The position numbers and the translations under genes were made by a program. The notes beneath the pieces are model-generated. The model made no database searches, was not told the DNA's origin, and saw only the letters and a list, made by a program, of their open reading frames with translations. Shown here piece by piece: positions 32,321-40,787 of a stretch of 64,000 bases of DNA. Each line of letters begins with the position of its first letter. Positions within the stretch are counted from its first letter, which is position 1. The stretch spans positions 1,860,001 to 1,924,000 of the forward strand of contig NZ_CP067113.1 of NCBI RefSeq assembly GCF_016615955.1. Reading direction: 5' to 3'. The stretch comes from Luteimonas sp. MC1750. Lineage in GTDB: Bacteria; Pseudomonadota; Gammaproteobacteria; Xanthomonadales; Xanthomonadaceae.

Positions 32321-33940
32321 TCAGGCACCCGCGACCTGGTGGCCCCTGCGCAGCAGCCGGCCGGCACGCACGCCGGCCGTGCCGGCCCCGAAGGCGGGCC
32401 GGCCGTTCACCAGCACCAGGTCGAAGCCTTCGGCCAGCGCCGTGGGATCGATGTAATCGGCACGGGCCTGCACGCGGCCCGGATCGAACAGGACCAGATC
32501 GGCTTTCGCGCCGATGCGCACCAGCCCGCGGTCGCGCAGTCCCAGGATCGACGCCGGCAGCGAGGTGGCCTTGCGCACCGCTTCCTCCAGCGGCACCCGC
32601 GCATCCGCCGCGGCGAACTCCCCGATCCACTTCGCGAACGTGCCGGCGCCCCGCGGATGGCTGCCGCCGGGCGAGCCGTCGCTGGCGATGGCGACGAAGG
32701 GCTCGAGCAGCAGCCGGTCCTGCAGCGCGCGGTCCATGACGAAATGTGCCGCCTGGCCGCCGCCGGGGCCGAGCTCGACCAGCACCTCGACGAACGGACG
32801 ACCTTCGGCCTCCGCGACCTGGTCCAGGCGGCGTCCGGCGTGCGGGCCGGTGCCGAAGAGGAGTGCGCCGGGGCCATTGCGCTTCGCCATCCGCGCCTGC
32901 AGGTGCGCGCGCAGCGCGTCGCCGCGGGCCGCGACGACCGCCGCATAGTCGTTCGGCGGCAGCGCCCATTCCGGGAACAGGATGGCGATGCCGGTGTAGC
33001 TGGCCTCGTACGGGTAGGCGTCGGCGGTGGGGCTATTGCCCCGGCCGCGCAGTCCCTGCAGGAAGGCCAGCAGCTCCACGGCGGCGGCTTCGCCCTGGCC
33101 ATAGACCATCTTCAGGTGCGAGACGTGCGCGCGTGCCGGGCCCGCCGCCTCCACCAGTTCGCGGATCGACGCGCGCACGTCGTCGGCGTCCTCGGAGCGC
33201 ATATGGCTCATCGCCACGCCGTCGAAGCGCGCGACCACCGGCCCCAGCGCCGCCAGTTCGCGCATCTCCGCATAGCGGCCGGGCACGTATTCGAGCCCCG
33301 TCGACAGGCCGAAGGCGCCGGCACGCAGGTCGGCCTCGAGCACCGCCTGCAGCCGTTCGAGCTCCGCGTCCGAGGGCCTGCGCGTCCCGTCGTCGATCCC
33401 GGCCCGGCGGCGCAGCGCGCCGTGGCCCGACAGGGTGGCGATATTGATGTCGGGCGTGGCGGCGGCGACCGCGCCCATCCACGCGGGCAGGCTGCCGGCC
33501 TCCCGCCCTGCGCCGGCCAGCGCGGGGCTGCCGCCGTCCTGGCCCAGCACCACCGTGGTCACGCCCATCGCCAGGAAGGGCGTGAACGCGGACTCGAGCG
33601 GATCGCCGTGGGTGTGCAGGTCGATGAAGCCCGGCGCGAGCACGCGGCCGCCGCCCTCGACCACGCGCAGCCCGTGCGCACCGCGCGCCGGGATCTGTCC
33701 GATGCCGGCGATCGCGTCACCGCGTACCAGCACGTCGGTGGCGCGTGCCGGCGCGCCGCTGCCGTCGACCAGGCGCACGTCGCGCAGCAGCAGGCCCGCA
33801 TCGCCCGCATCGCCTGCCCCGGCCACCCCGACTGTCCCGGCTGCCGGCCGCCGCGCGCGGGCGCGTGGAAGGGCCGCGCTGGCGGCGGCCGCGGCCAGCG
33901 TTGCCAGCACCTGCCGCCTGGACCACGTCGCCTCGTGCAT
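32321..33940 (-). CDS. N-acyl-D-amino-acid deacylase / D-aminoacylase family amidohydrolase, exported
   Basis: 539 residues. Amidohydrolase superfamily, D-aminoacylase branch: metal motif PGFIDLHTHGDP, then GLSTGLEYVPG, MSHMRSED and HVSHLKMVYG with further metal His, and a late SLPASILGLRDRGLVRIGAKADLVLFDP that is diagnostic of the family. The N-terminus TWSRRQVLATLAAAAASAAL is a twin-arginine signal, so the enzyme is probably periplasmic. It converges with the ATP-grasp gene 20 bases away. The substrate is unproven. Confidence 0.9.
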   Translation of the reverse strand: MHEATWSRRQVLATLAAAAASAALPRARARRPAAGTVGVAGAGDAGDAGLLLRDVRLVDGSGAPARATDVLVRGDAIAGIGQIPARGAHGLRVVEGGGRVLAPGFIDLHTHGDPLESAFTPFLAMGVTTVVLGQDGGSPALAGAGREAGSLPAWMGAVAAATPDINIATLSGHGALRRRAGIDDGTRRPSDAELERLQAVLEADLRAGAFGLSTGLEYVPGRYAEMRELAALGPVVARFDGVAMSHMRSEDADDVRASIRELVEAAGPARAHVSHLKMVYGQGEAAAVELLAFLQGLRGRGNSPTADAYPYEASYTGIAILFPEWALPPNDYAAVVAARGDALRAHLQARMAKRNGPGALLFGTGPHAGRRLDQVAEAEGRPFVEVLVELGPGGGQAAHFVMDRALQDRLLLEPFVAIASDGSPGGSHPRGAGTFAKWIGEFAAADARVPLEEAVRKATSLPASILGLRDRGLVRIGAKADLVLFDPGRVQARADYIDPTALAEGFDLVLVNGRPAFGAGTAGVRAGRLLRRGHQVAGA

Positions 33941-34077
33941 CGCGCTTCCCCGCTGTGATGGACGCTGCAGGGTAGCCGAGCCCGCGCGCCGCGGTCACAC
34001 GGGCGCGCCCGCTTCATGCACGCACGCGCAGGCTCGGGATCCACGTGGCGCCGCCACTGATCCGCCGGAGATTCCCG

Positions 34078-34344
34078 ATGAACGCCCGCTTCCCGCTGTC
34101 CCTGCTGGCTGCCGCCTGCCTGCTGCTCGCGCTCGGCGCCTGCGACCGCCGCGTGACCGATGCGCCCGACGAATCGCGCGCAGCCGACACCGAGATCCAG
34201 CCGGCCGGTACGGCCGGCGACGCCTCGCGTCCGGCCGACAGCGCCAACCCCGATGCGCGCTGCGCCGGCCTGCAGGAGCAGGCGCTGCGCGACTGCATGG
34301 AAGGCGTCGACAGCGCCCGTGAAGCCAGCGACCTGCGCCAGTAG
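34078..34344 (+). CDS. Small lipoprotein, hypothetical
   Basis: 88 residues from ATG 34078 with CGGAG (34066-34070) upstream. Lipobox LLALGAC near residue 21 follows a hydrophobic stretch. The mature part is Asp/Ala/Pro-rich and ends with two Cys (RCAGLQEQALRDC) that may form a disulfide. No known domain. A 6-bp hairpin (34349-34354 / 34363-34368) lies after the stop. Confidence 0.72.
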   Translation: MNARFPLSLLAAACLLLALGACDRRVTDAPDESRAADTEIQPAGTAGDASRPADSANPDARCAGLQEQALRDCMEGVDSAREASDLRQ

Positions 34345-34396
34345 CCATCGGGGGCACTCGCTCCCCCGCTTGGGCGCTACGTGCCAATGGGGCTGG

Positions 34397-34954
34397 TCAG
34401 CCGCGCCAGTTGGCGTGCGCGTCCCAGAACGCGACGGCGCGGCGGTAGGCATCGCGGTCGATCGGCACGCCCGAGCCGCCCTCCTCCACGCCCAGCGCGT
34501 TGCGCATCATGGTGATCGGGGCCATCGGCGTTTCCACCGGCTCGGCGGTGTACATGCAGCCGACCACGCCCCAGTCGGCATCGATCGGCGTGCCTTCCTT
34601 CGCCATCTGCTCGCGGCTGTAGAGGATCACCACCAGGTAGTCGGCGACCGGCGGCTCGAGGCCTTCGAACCAGCGCACCAGCACCGGCAGCTCCTCGCGG
34701 GTGCGCGCCTCGTAGGCCGAACGCAGCAGGTGGCGGTTGGCGTCGGTGACCGGAACCGCGAGGCACCGCGTCGAGGTCCAGTTGCGGTGCACGTGCAGCC
34801 GGCAGAACGGCGCGTAACCCTCGAGCACCTGCAGCGGCGCGACGTCGTTGAGATGGCGTTCGAACTGCGCAGGGGTGCAGTCCTGGATGGTGTTGCGCCG
34901 TGGTTCGCGCGGAAACAGCCGCGCGCGGGCGAAATCGGTGAGGACGATGGACAT
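34397..34954 (-). CDS. DUF3228 family protein
   Basis: 185 residues from ATG 34954. Conserved DUF3228 features include IVLTDFARARLFPREPR at the N-terminus, SREQMAKEG and the GVVGCMYTAEPVETPMAPITMMRNALG block. Cytosolic, function unknown; no catalytic motif assigned. The frame is open to 35074, but that part crosses the RES-Xre promoter. It is divergent from the antitoxin gene with 101 bases between starts. Confidence 0.85.
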   Translation of the reverse strand: MSIVLTDFARARLFPREPRRNTIQDCTPAQFERHLNDVAPLQVLEGYAPFCRLHVHRNWTSTRCLAVPVTDANRHLLRSAYEARTREELPVLVRWFEGLEPPVADYLVVILYSREQMAKEGTPIDADWGVVGCMYTAEPVETPMAPITMMRNALGVEEGGSGVPIDRDAYRRAVAFWDAHANWRG

Positions 34955-35020
34955 GGGCGTGGATGCTAAACCGTGGCCAGCGGTTCCCCGGCACCGGGAG
35001 TCCCCGGAGCACCATTCGCC

Positions 35021-35049
35021 TTGACTTTGGTCCCGATCGGGACTAGATT
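35021..35049 (+). promoter_or_regulatory. RES-Xre promoter with palindromic operator
   Basis: TTGACT (35021-35026), a 17-base spacer and TAGATT (35044-35049) form the best sigma70 promoter in the window. The spacer contains a 14-base perfect palindrome, GTCCCGATCGGGAC (35030-35043), ideally placed for repression by the Xre antitoxin. The predicted start point is at or next to ATG 35056, so the mRNA may be leaderless. Confidence 0.8.
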
Positions 35050-35055
35050 CGAGCC

Positions 35056-35451
35056 ATGAAAGCCGCCGTCGCACTGCCTGCCTGCGCCCCGCGCCGGGAC
35101 CTGACCGGACCGGCGCTGCGCGCCTTCTTCAACATCACCCGCCGCTGGGAGCTCACCGCCGACCAGGAGCGCGTGCTCCTCGGTAACCCGGGGCGTTCGA
35201 CGTTCTTCCGCTGGAAGCGCGATCTCGACGGTGCGCTGTCGCAGGACACGCTGGAGCGGATCAGCTACCTGCTGGGCATCTGGAAGGCGCTGCAGATCCT
35301 GTTCCCCGAGCCGAGCCAGGCCGACGCCTGGGTCAGGCGGGCCAACGACGCCCCGCTCTTCGGCGGCCAGAGCGCGCTCGAGCGCATGCTCGCCGGGCAG
35401 GTTGCCGACCTCTACAGCGTGCGCCGGTACCTCGACGCACAGCGCGGATGA
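35056..35451 (+). CDS. Xre/MbcA/ParS-type antitoxin
   Basis: 131 residues. The N-terminal HTH-like segment (about 15-60; RWELTADQERVLLGNPGRSTFFRWKRD) is followed by the DUF2384 toxin-binding part (about 65-131; LERISYLLGIWKALQILFPEPSQADAWVRRANDAPLFGG). This is the antitoxin half of an RES-Xre module: it neutralises the toxin next door and, with it, represses the promoter at 35021-35049. It overlaps the toxin gene by 4 bases (ATGA). Confidence 0.93.
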   Translation: MKAAVALPACAPRRDLTGPALRAFFNITRRWELTADQERVLLGNPGRSTFFRWKRDLDGALSQDTLERISYLLGIWKALQILFPEPSQADAWVRRANDAPLFGGQSALERMLAGQVADLYSVRRYLDAQRG

Positions 35452-36152
35452 GCGCGCCGCGCGGCATCGGCCGCGCCCGCGTGGCATGGCGCCCGAGCTA
35501 CCGGATCGTGCCCAGCCGCTTCCCGCCCGTGGGCCTGTTCGACCGCATCGCGTCGCCGGCCGACCTCGATGCGCTGTTCGAGATCGAGGGCCTGACCAAC
35601 CCGCGCCTGCGCCAGGAGCTCGGCGACCTCTCCATGGTGCCGCGCGGGCGCCGCATCAGCGGGCCCGGCACCACCCCGGTGATGGCCGCCTTCCTGCACG
35701 CCAACCCGGACGGTTCGCGCTTCTCGGACGGCAGCTGGGGCGTGTACTACGCGGCACGCGAGCGCGATACCGCCATCGCCGAAACCATCCATCACCGCCA
35801 GGCGTTCCTGCGCCACACCGGCGAACCACCCTGCGTGCTGCAGATGCGCTGCTACCTGGCCGACGTCACCGGGCGGCTGCACGACATCCGCGGCGGATGG
35901 CCCGCGCTGCACGATCCCGATGCGTACGCGGCGAGCCAGGCCGCGGCGCGCACGCTGCGCGAGGCCGGCAGCGACGGCATCGTCTACGACAGCGCGCGGC
36001 GCGACGGCGGCCAGTGCGTGGCGGTGTTCTACCCCGACCTGGTCTCGCCCGCGCGCCAGGGTCCGCACCTGCACTACCACTGGGACGGTGCGCGCATCTC
36101 CCACTACTCGGTCATCGAGGAAGTCACCGCGGTCGCGGCGCCCCGGGGCTGA
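35448..36152 (+). CDS. RES domain toxin
   Basis: 234 residues. RES toxins resemble ADP-ribosyltransferases and degrade NAD+, causing growth arrest. The three name-giving residues are present in order: an Arg near YRIVPSRFPP, the Glu in TAIAETIHHRQAF and the Ser in GIVYDSARRDGG; GRRISGPGTTPVMAAF is also conserved. It overlaps the antitoxin by 4 bases. Slightly longer than the commonest RES toxins (~160-230), with an extra C-terminal stretch HLHYHWDGARISHY that is common to this subgroup. Confidence 0.93.
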   Translation: MSAPRGIGRARVAWRPSYRIVPSRFPPVGLFDRIASPADLDALFEIEGLTNPRLRQELGDLSMVPRGRRISGPGTTPVMAAFLHANPDGSRFSDGSWGVYYAARERDTAIAETIHHRQAFLRHTGEPPCVLQMRCYLADVTGRLHDIRGGWPALHDPDAYAASQAAARTLREAGSDGIVYDSARRDGGQCVAVFYPDLVSPARQGPHLHYHWDGARISHYSVIEEVTAVAAPRG

Positions 36153-36159
36153 GCCCGCG

Positions 36160-36765
36160 TCAGCCGCCCGGCGCGGCGTAGGTGCCCACCAGCTTCGCCT
36201 TGGCCAGGACATGGCCGCGCATGGCGTCCACCAGGGCGGCGCGGTCGGCGTCGTCGGCAAGCTCCAGCGTCGCATCGAGCGCGAAGAGCTGCAGCTGGTA
36301 ATGGTGCAGGCCGCTGCCCTCCGGCGGCCTTGGCCCGAAGTAGCCCACGGTGCCGCGGTCGTTCAGGCCCTGGCGCATGCCGGCCGGATCGGCCAGGCGC
36401 GCGTCGGCGGCCAGCCCTTCGGGCAGCGCGGTGGCGCCGGCCGGGATGTTCCATGCCACCCAGTGGACATAAGGCTCGGGACGGTCGGCGTCGGGGTCTT
36501 CCATCAGCAGCGCATACGACACCGCGCCGTCGACCGGCACCCATGACAGCGGCAGCGAGACGTCATCGGCGTAGGCGCTGTGGCGCGCCGGAATCGGCTG
36601 CCCGTCTGCAAACGCCGGCGAGCCCAGCGTCGCGGCGGCGGTTCCGCTGGCCTGGGTCGCGGGGCTGTCGAACGCGATGGTGCCTACGCCGCCGCAGCCG
36701 CCGACGGCCAGCAGCAGTGAGACGAGCGCCAGCATGGGCAGGCGGCGCGGACAGGTGATCGCCAT
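36160..36765 (-). CDS. YbhB/YbcL family Raf kinase inhibitor-like lipoprotein
   Basis: 201 residues of the PEBP family. The anion-binding pocket blocks are visible: LPLSWVPVDGAVSYALLMEDPDA and VHWVAWNIPAG, then GTVGYFGPRPPEGSGLHHYQLQLFALD. The N-terminus MLALVSLLLAVGGC is a lipoprotein signal, so the protein sits in the envelope rather than the cytosol. Bacterial members have no proven kinase-related role. It ends 8 bases from the toxin stop on the other strand. Confidence 0.92.
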   Translation of the reverse strand: MAITCPRRLPMLALVSLLLAVGGCGGVGTIAFDSPATQASGTAAATLGSPAFADGQPIPARHSAYADDVSLPLSWVPVDGAVSYALLMEDPDADRPEPYVHWVAWNIPAGATALPEGLAADARLADPAGMRQGLNDRGTVGYFGPRPPEGSGLHHYQLQLFALDATLELADDADRAALVDAMRGHVLAKAKLVGTYAAPGG

Positions 36766-36808
36766 GGCGGATCCTTCGGGCGCGGGACCTCAGGCTAGCG
36801 CGGCCGGC

Positions 36809-37849
36809 TCAGTCCTGGAAGACCGGCCCCAGCAGCCGGAAGCTCCCGTCGTCGGCATCCATCTCGACCTGCCCGCCCACCGGCACGATGAACTGTTCGC
36901 GGATGTGCCCGATCATCGCGCCGCGGTAGGCCGGGATGCCCAGCGGGCGGATGTAGTCGTCCAGGATCTCGTCGAGCGTCAGCGACCCGTAGCCGTCTCC
37001 CGGATCGCAGTCGGTGCACTCGCCGAAGATGAAGCCGGCCAGTCCGTCCAGCGCGCCCATCAGCCGGAGCGTGCTGAACATCCGGTCGATCCGGTACGGC
37101 GCTTCGGACACGTCCTCGAGGAACAGCACCTTGCCGCGGAAGTCCGGCAGGTAGGGCGATCCGGCCAGCGCCGTCAGCACCGCCAGGTTGCCGCCCACCA
37201 GCTGGCCCTGCGCGCGGCCACCGGTGATGGTCAGCGTGCGGTTGCGGCGTGGCACCAGTTCGTCGCCCGCCTCCACCCGGTTGCGGTAGTGCATCAGCTC
37301 GCGCTGGAAGAACAGGCGGCGGAACTGGTCGGCATTGAAGGCGTTCCAGCTGCCGGTGCCATTGGGTCCGTGGAAGGTCACCAGTCCGGTGCGCGCATGG
37401 ATGCCGCTGTGCAGCGCGGAGATGTCGGAATAGCCCAGCAGCACCTTGGGGTTGGCGCGGATCGCGTCGTAGTCGAGCAGGGGCAGCAGGCGCGCGGCGC
37501 CCGAGCCGCCGCGCACGGCGACGACCGCGCGCACCTCGGGGTCGGCGAACGCGGCATTGATGTCGCCGGCGCGCGCGGCGTCGCTGCCGGCCAGGTGGCC
37601 GCGGCGCGACGCGTGGTGCGCCCCGGTCTTCACCCGGAAGCCGAGCGCCTCCATGACGTCCCGCGAAAGCTGCAGGTTGAGGCGGTCATCGGTGGCCGAC
37701 GACGGACTGACCAGGGCGACGGTGTCGCCTTCGCGCAGCGCGCGTGGCAGCAGCCGCTCCTGCCCCGCCGCCATGGCGCCACGGCCGCCGGCGAGCGGCA
37801 GCAGCAGGCCGGCAAGCGCCATGTGGCCGATGAAAGCGCGTCTGTGCAT
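36809..37849 (-). CDS. LD-carboxypeptidase family S66 (LdcA-like), exported form
   Basis: 346 residues. Murein tetrapeptidase family recycling peptidoglycan by removing the terminal D-Ala. The nucleophile Ser is in LLGYSDISALH, with the partner Glu in FIFGECTDCD and His in MIGHIREQF. GDTVALVSPSS is the family N-terminal block. A Tat/Sec-like N-terminus (MHRRAFIGHMALAGLLLPLAG) suggests periplasmic location, unlike cytosolic E. coli LdcA, so it may act on murein directly or on other peptides. Confidence 0.9.
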   Translation of the reverse strand: MHRRAFIGHMALAGLLLPLAGGRGAMAAGQERLLPRALREGDTVALVSPSSATDDRLNLQLSRDVMEALGFRVKTGAHHASRRGHLAGSDAARAGDINAAFADPEVRAVVAVRGGSGAARLLPLLDYDAIRANPKVLLGYSDISALHSGIHARTGLVTFHGPNGTGSWNAFNADQFRRLFFQRELMHYRNRVEAGDELVPRRNRTLTITGGRAQGQLVGGNLAVLTALAGSPYLPDFRGKVLFLEDVSEAPYRIDRMFSTLRLMGALDGLAGFIFGECTDCDPGDGYGSLTLDEILDDYIRPLGIPAYRGAMIGHIREQFIVPVGGQVEMDADDGSFRLLGPVFQD

Positions 37850-37969
37850 GTCCGGTCCTGGTTCCCGATCCGCCGAGTGTACGTGCAGCGGACGGTCGCC
37901 CCGCTGGACAACGTGTTCACTCTGGCGGACCTAAGCTGCCAGCCCACGTTCGAACACGAAGGACCACCC

Positions 37970-38452
37970 ATGAGCACGCACCCCGGACTCGCCACCGTTC
38001 CCAAGGTCGACATCGAGCGCTACATGGGCACGTGGTACGAGATCGCGCGGCTGCCGATGCGCCACGAGCCGGAGGATGCGACCGACATCACCGCGACCTA
38101 CTCGCTCAAGGCGGATGGCAAGGTCGAGGTCTGCAACCGCATGCGCCGTGGCGGCGAGGTCGACGAGGCGCTGGGGGAGGCCACGGCGCTCGACGACAGT
38201 GCAAGCCGCCTGGAGGTGAGCTTCCTGCCCGAAGGCCTGCGCTGGATCCCCTTCACCAAGGGCGACTACTGGATCATCGGCCTCGAGCCGGACTACAGCG
38301 TGGCCCTGGTCGGCAGCCCGGACCGCAAGTACCTGTGGCTGCTTGCGCGCACGCCGCGGATCGAACCTGCCACCCGCGAGCACTACCTCGCCATCGCCCG
38401 CGCGCAGGGCTTCGACCTGACGCCGCTGATCGATACGCCGCAGAGCGCCTGA
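37970..38452 (+). CDS. Lipocalin family protein (Blc-like)
   Basis: 160 residues. Lipocalin signature MGTWYEIARLPMRHE (about 16-30), middle strands TYSLKADGKVEVCNRM and FTKGDYWIIGLEPDYSVALVGSP, and the C-terminal LWLLARTP arginine motif, all as in E. coli Blc. It binds lysophospholipids or fatty acids. Unlike Blc it lacks an obvious signal or lipobox from ATG 37970 (GAAGGA upstream), so it may be cytosolic. Confidence 0.93.
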   Translation: MSTHPGLATVPKVDIERYMGTWYEIARLPMRHEPEDATDITATYSLKADGKVEVCNRMRRGGEVDEALGEATALDDSASRLEVSFLPEGLRWIPFTKGDYWIIGLEPDYSVALVGSPDRKYLWLLARTPRIEPATREHYLAIARAQGFDLTPLIDTPQSA

Positions 38453-38567
38453 CCCTCGCGGGACGGCACCCTCGCCGGACCCCAAGGCGCACCCGACGCT
38501 GGCGCGCGGGTGCGCCCACCGCTATCGTTACGCCCCGCCCAGATCACGGCCCCGGGGACGAGCGAAC

Positions 38568-39731
38568 GTGAGCAAGCAGGCAGCCGGTGCGGTCGCGGAT
38601 GACGTGCCCGCCCAGTGCGAGAACTGCGCGGCCACCCTGCATGGCGTCTTCTGCCATGCCTGCGGCCAGTCGGTGCACAACCCCATCCGGCATCTCGGCC
38701 ACGCCGTCGAGGAGTTCTTCGAAGCGTTCTGGCACCTCGACGGCCGCCTCTTCCGCACCCTGCGCGACCTCTGGTCGCCCGGCAAGGTGGCGATCAACTA
38801 CCTGGCCGGCCACCGCGCGCGCTATATCGCGCCGCTGCGGCTGTTCGTGGTGCTGAGCGTGCTGACCTTCTTCATCGGCGCGGTGGTCATCCACGTCGAG
38901 GACGGTGGCGTGGACCCCGACGCGGTGGCAGACATCGCCAATGCGCGGACGCCCGCCGAGGTGGAGCGCGTACGCGACGCGCTGGTCGCCGGCATCGAGC
39001 AGGCGCGCGTCGATGCGGGAGAGACGCCGGGCGTCGACCCGGCGCTGGTGATGGCCGAGGTGCGCGTCCAGAGCGCCGCCGCGAACCGCATCCGCGAGCT
39101 GGAAGGCAAGCCCGCCGCCGCTCCGGTCGATGACGCGCTTCCGCCATCGGTGCGCCCCGCGCGTCTGCAGCTCAACATCCTCGGTCACCGGGGCGAGTGG
39201 CACCCGCAGGACAACCCCTTCATCGTCGGCTGGTGGCCCGGCTTCGCCAACGACTGGCTCAATCGCAAGCTGGGCAACCTCGAGAAGAACATGCAGTCGC
39301 TGGGGGCGGGCACCGCCGACAGCTGGCTGAAGGCGATGATGGCCTCGGCGCCATCGGCGCTGTTCCTGCTGGTGCCGGTGTTCGCCGTGCTGCTGCGCAT
39401 CGCCTACCTTTTCAGCGGCCGGGTCTACCTCGAGCACCTGGTGGTGGCGCTGTACAGCCACGTCTTCCTGCTGATCATGCTGACGCTGGCGTTCGTGCTG
39501 GCGGCCGCCAACAGCTGGGTCTCGTCGACCCTGGGAAGCTTCGCCCTCGGCGCCTGCTTCGCGGCGGTGATGGCCTGGATGCCGATCTACCTGCTGCTGA
39601 TGCAGAAGCGCGTGTACCGGCAGGCGTGGTGGCTGACCCTGCTCAAGTACCTGGTGGTCGGCTACGTCTATTTCATGATGCTGCTGGTGGCCACGCTGCT
39701 GGTCTTCCTGGCGCGGCTGACCGCCGCCTGA
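38568..39731 (+). CDS. DUF3667 membrane protein with N-terminal zinc ribbon
   Basis: 387 residues from a GTG start. The N-terminal zinc ribbon CENCAATLHGVFCHACGQ (about 17-34) is followed by the DUF3667 block HLDGRLFRTLRDLWSPGKVAINYLAGHRARY. About five TM helices follow (FVVLSVLTFFIGAVVIHV; SALFLLVPVFAVLLRIAYLF; VFLLIMLTLAFVLAAA; and two more near the C-terminus), with an acidic loop between the first two. Unknown function. A 10-bp hairpin follows the stop. Confidence 0.87.
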   Translation: MSKQAAGAVADDVPAQCENCAATLHGVFCHACGQSVHNPIRHLGHAVEEFFEAFWHLDGRLFRTLRDLWSPGKVAINYLAGHRARYIAPLRLFVVLSVLTFFIGAVVIHVEDGGVDPDAVADIANARTPAEVERVRDALVAGIEQARVDAGETPGVDPALVMAEVRVQSAAANRIRELEGKPAAAPVDDALPPSVRPARLQLNILGHRGEWHPQDNPFIVGWWPGFANDWLNRKLGNLEKNMQSLGAGTADSWLKAMMASAPSALFLLVPVFAVLLRIAYLFSGRVYLEHLVVALYSHVFLLIMLTLAFVLAAANSWVSSTLGSFALGACFAAVMAWMPIYLLLMQKRVYRQAWWLTLLKYLVVGYVYFMMLLVATLLVFLARLTAA

Positions 39732-39760
39732 TCACCTTCGCGCACGGTCGTGCAGCGGAG

Positions 39761-39786
39761 CGGCGCACCCGGTTCGGGGTGCGCCG
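39761..39786. terminator. Bidirectional hairpin between convergent genes
   Basis: Perfect 10-bp stem (39761-39770 / 39777-39786) with loop GGTTCG, between the DUF3667 gene and the outer-membrane protein gene that converge here. It is likely a shared terminator although no T-run is present. Confidence 0.55.
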
Positions 39787-39793
39787 CCTGGAC

Positions 39794-40588
39794 TCAGAAG
39801 CGGACTTCGGCGCCCAGCATCAGGGTGTCCGCGCGGTTGACCTCGTAGTAGCCCGCGTCCCAGTAGTAGCTGTCGAAGTAGACGTAGTTGGTGTACGTCA
39901 GGCCGAGGTTGACGTGGCGGTTGACGTCGACGCCGAGGCCCAGGCCAAAGTAGCCGCCGTCGACGTCCATGGCGTCGTCGCCCTTCTCTTCCGCGGCCCA
40001 GTAGCCGGCGCGGACCAGGGCATAGACCGGGCTGGTCCGTCCGAAGTTGAAGCGCGCGTTGACGCCGATGCTCGCATAGTCGACGTCGTCCACGAAGAAG
40101 CCGTCCTCGGTCTTCGCGCCGAGTTCGCCGCGGGCCAGCTCGATGCCGATCAGGGTCACCGAACCGGCCTGCCAGCGGTATCCGGCATTGAGTTCGCGTG
40201 TCGACTGGTCGACGTCGTCGTAGACCCAGCCACGGCCGCCCTTGGCGCCAACGAAGAATCCGCCACGGCTTTCGACATGGGCCTGGCGTGCCTCCGGTGC
40301 AGGCGCCGGTGCCGGGATCTCGTAGGCGTGGATCATCGGCGCGGCCGGCGGGTTGCCCGTGGCGGAGGTCCGCGGCGCCGCGGCGTCCCGGGCCTGCGGT
40401 GCCGTCGCATCACGCGCGACCGGTGCCGGCGTCGACACCGGCGGAATGCGCTTGGCCGGATCGGCTTCGCGCTGGGCCGGCGGCTTCCAGCCCTCGAGCG
40501 GCCGGGTCTGCGCGTGTGCCGTCGCGGCGCCGCCGATGGCGCATGCGATCAGGGCGACCGTCGCTGCGGCCTGCCTGGTGTTCTTCAT
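39794..40588 (-). CDS. Outer-membrane beta-barrel protein, hypothetical
   Basis: 264 residues from ATG 40588 (AAGGGGA upstream). Signal peptide about 1-25 (ACAIGGAATAHAQ), an extended Pro/Ala-rich periplasmic linker (about 26-100), then an eight-strand-like barrel with alternating strands: RGGFFVGAKGGRGW, SVTLIGIELARGEL, VYALVRAGYWAAEE, GYFGLGLGVDVNRHVNLGLT. It ends with the C-terminal Phe (AEVRF) that the BAM complex reads. Resembles OmpA/OmpX-like surface barrels. Function unknown. Confidence 0.82.
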   Translation of the reverse strand: MKNTRQAAATVALIACAIGGAATAHAQTRPLEGWKPPAQREADPAKRIPPVSTPAPVARDATAPQARDAAAPRTSATGNPPAAPMIHAYEIPAPAPAPEARQAHVESRGGFFVGAKGGRGWVYDDVDQSTRELNAGYRWQAGSVTLIGIELARGELGAKTEDGFFVDDVDYASIGVNARFNFGRTSPVYALVRAGYWAAEEKGDDAMDVDGGYFGLGLGVDVNRHVNLGLTYTNYVYFDSYYWDAGYYEVNRADTLMLGAEVRF

Positions 40589-40741
40589 GGTGTCCCCTTC
40601 AATGGATGATGCACGGTCGGCGTGCTGCCTTCCTGGCGTGCGGTCATCCCTGGAAGCAGGGGACGTGCCAATCGATCGCGGAGCGTCCATGGGACCTCCG
40701 GACCACCTCTCCGACGCTGCGCGGCAACACTCGCCGCTGCG

Positions 40742-40768
40742 GGTCAGGCCCCTTGGCAGGGCCTGACC
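40742..40768. terminator. 10-bp hairpin downstream of the DUF4142 gene
   Basis: GGTCAGGCCC (40742-40751) pairs perfectly with GGGCCTGACC (40759-40768) around a 7-base loop. It lies 19 bases beyond the DUF4142 stop (minus strand). Probable terminator lacking a T-run. Confidence 0.5.
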
Positions 40769-40787
40769 GTTTCACCGTAGAAAGCGC

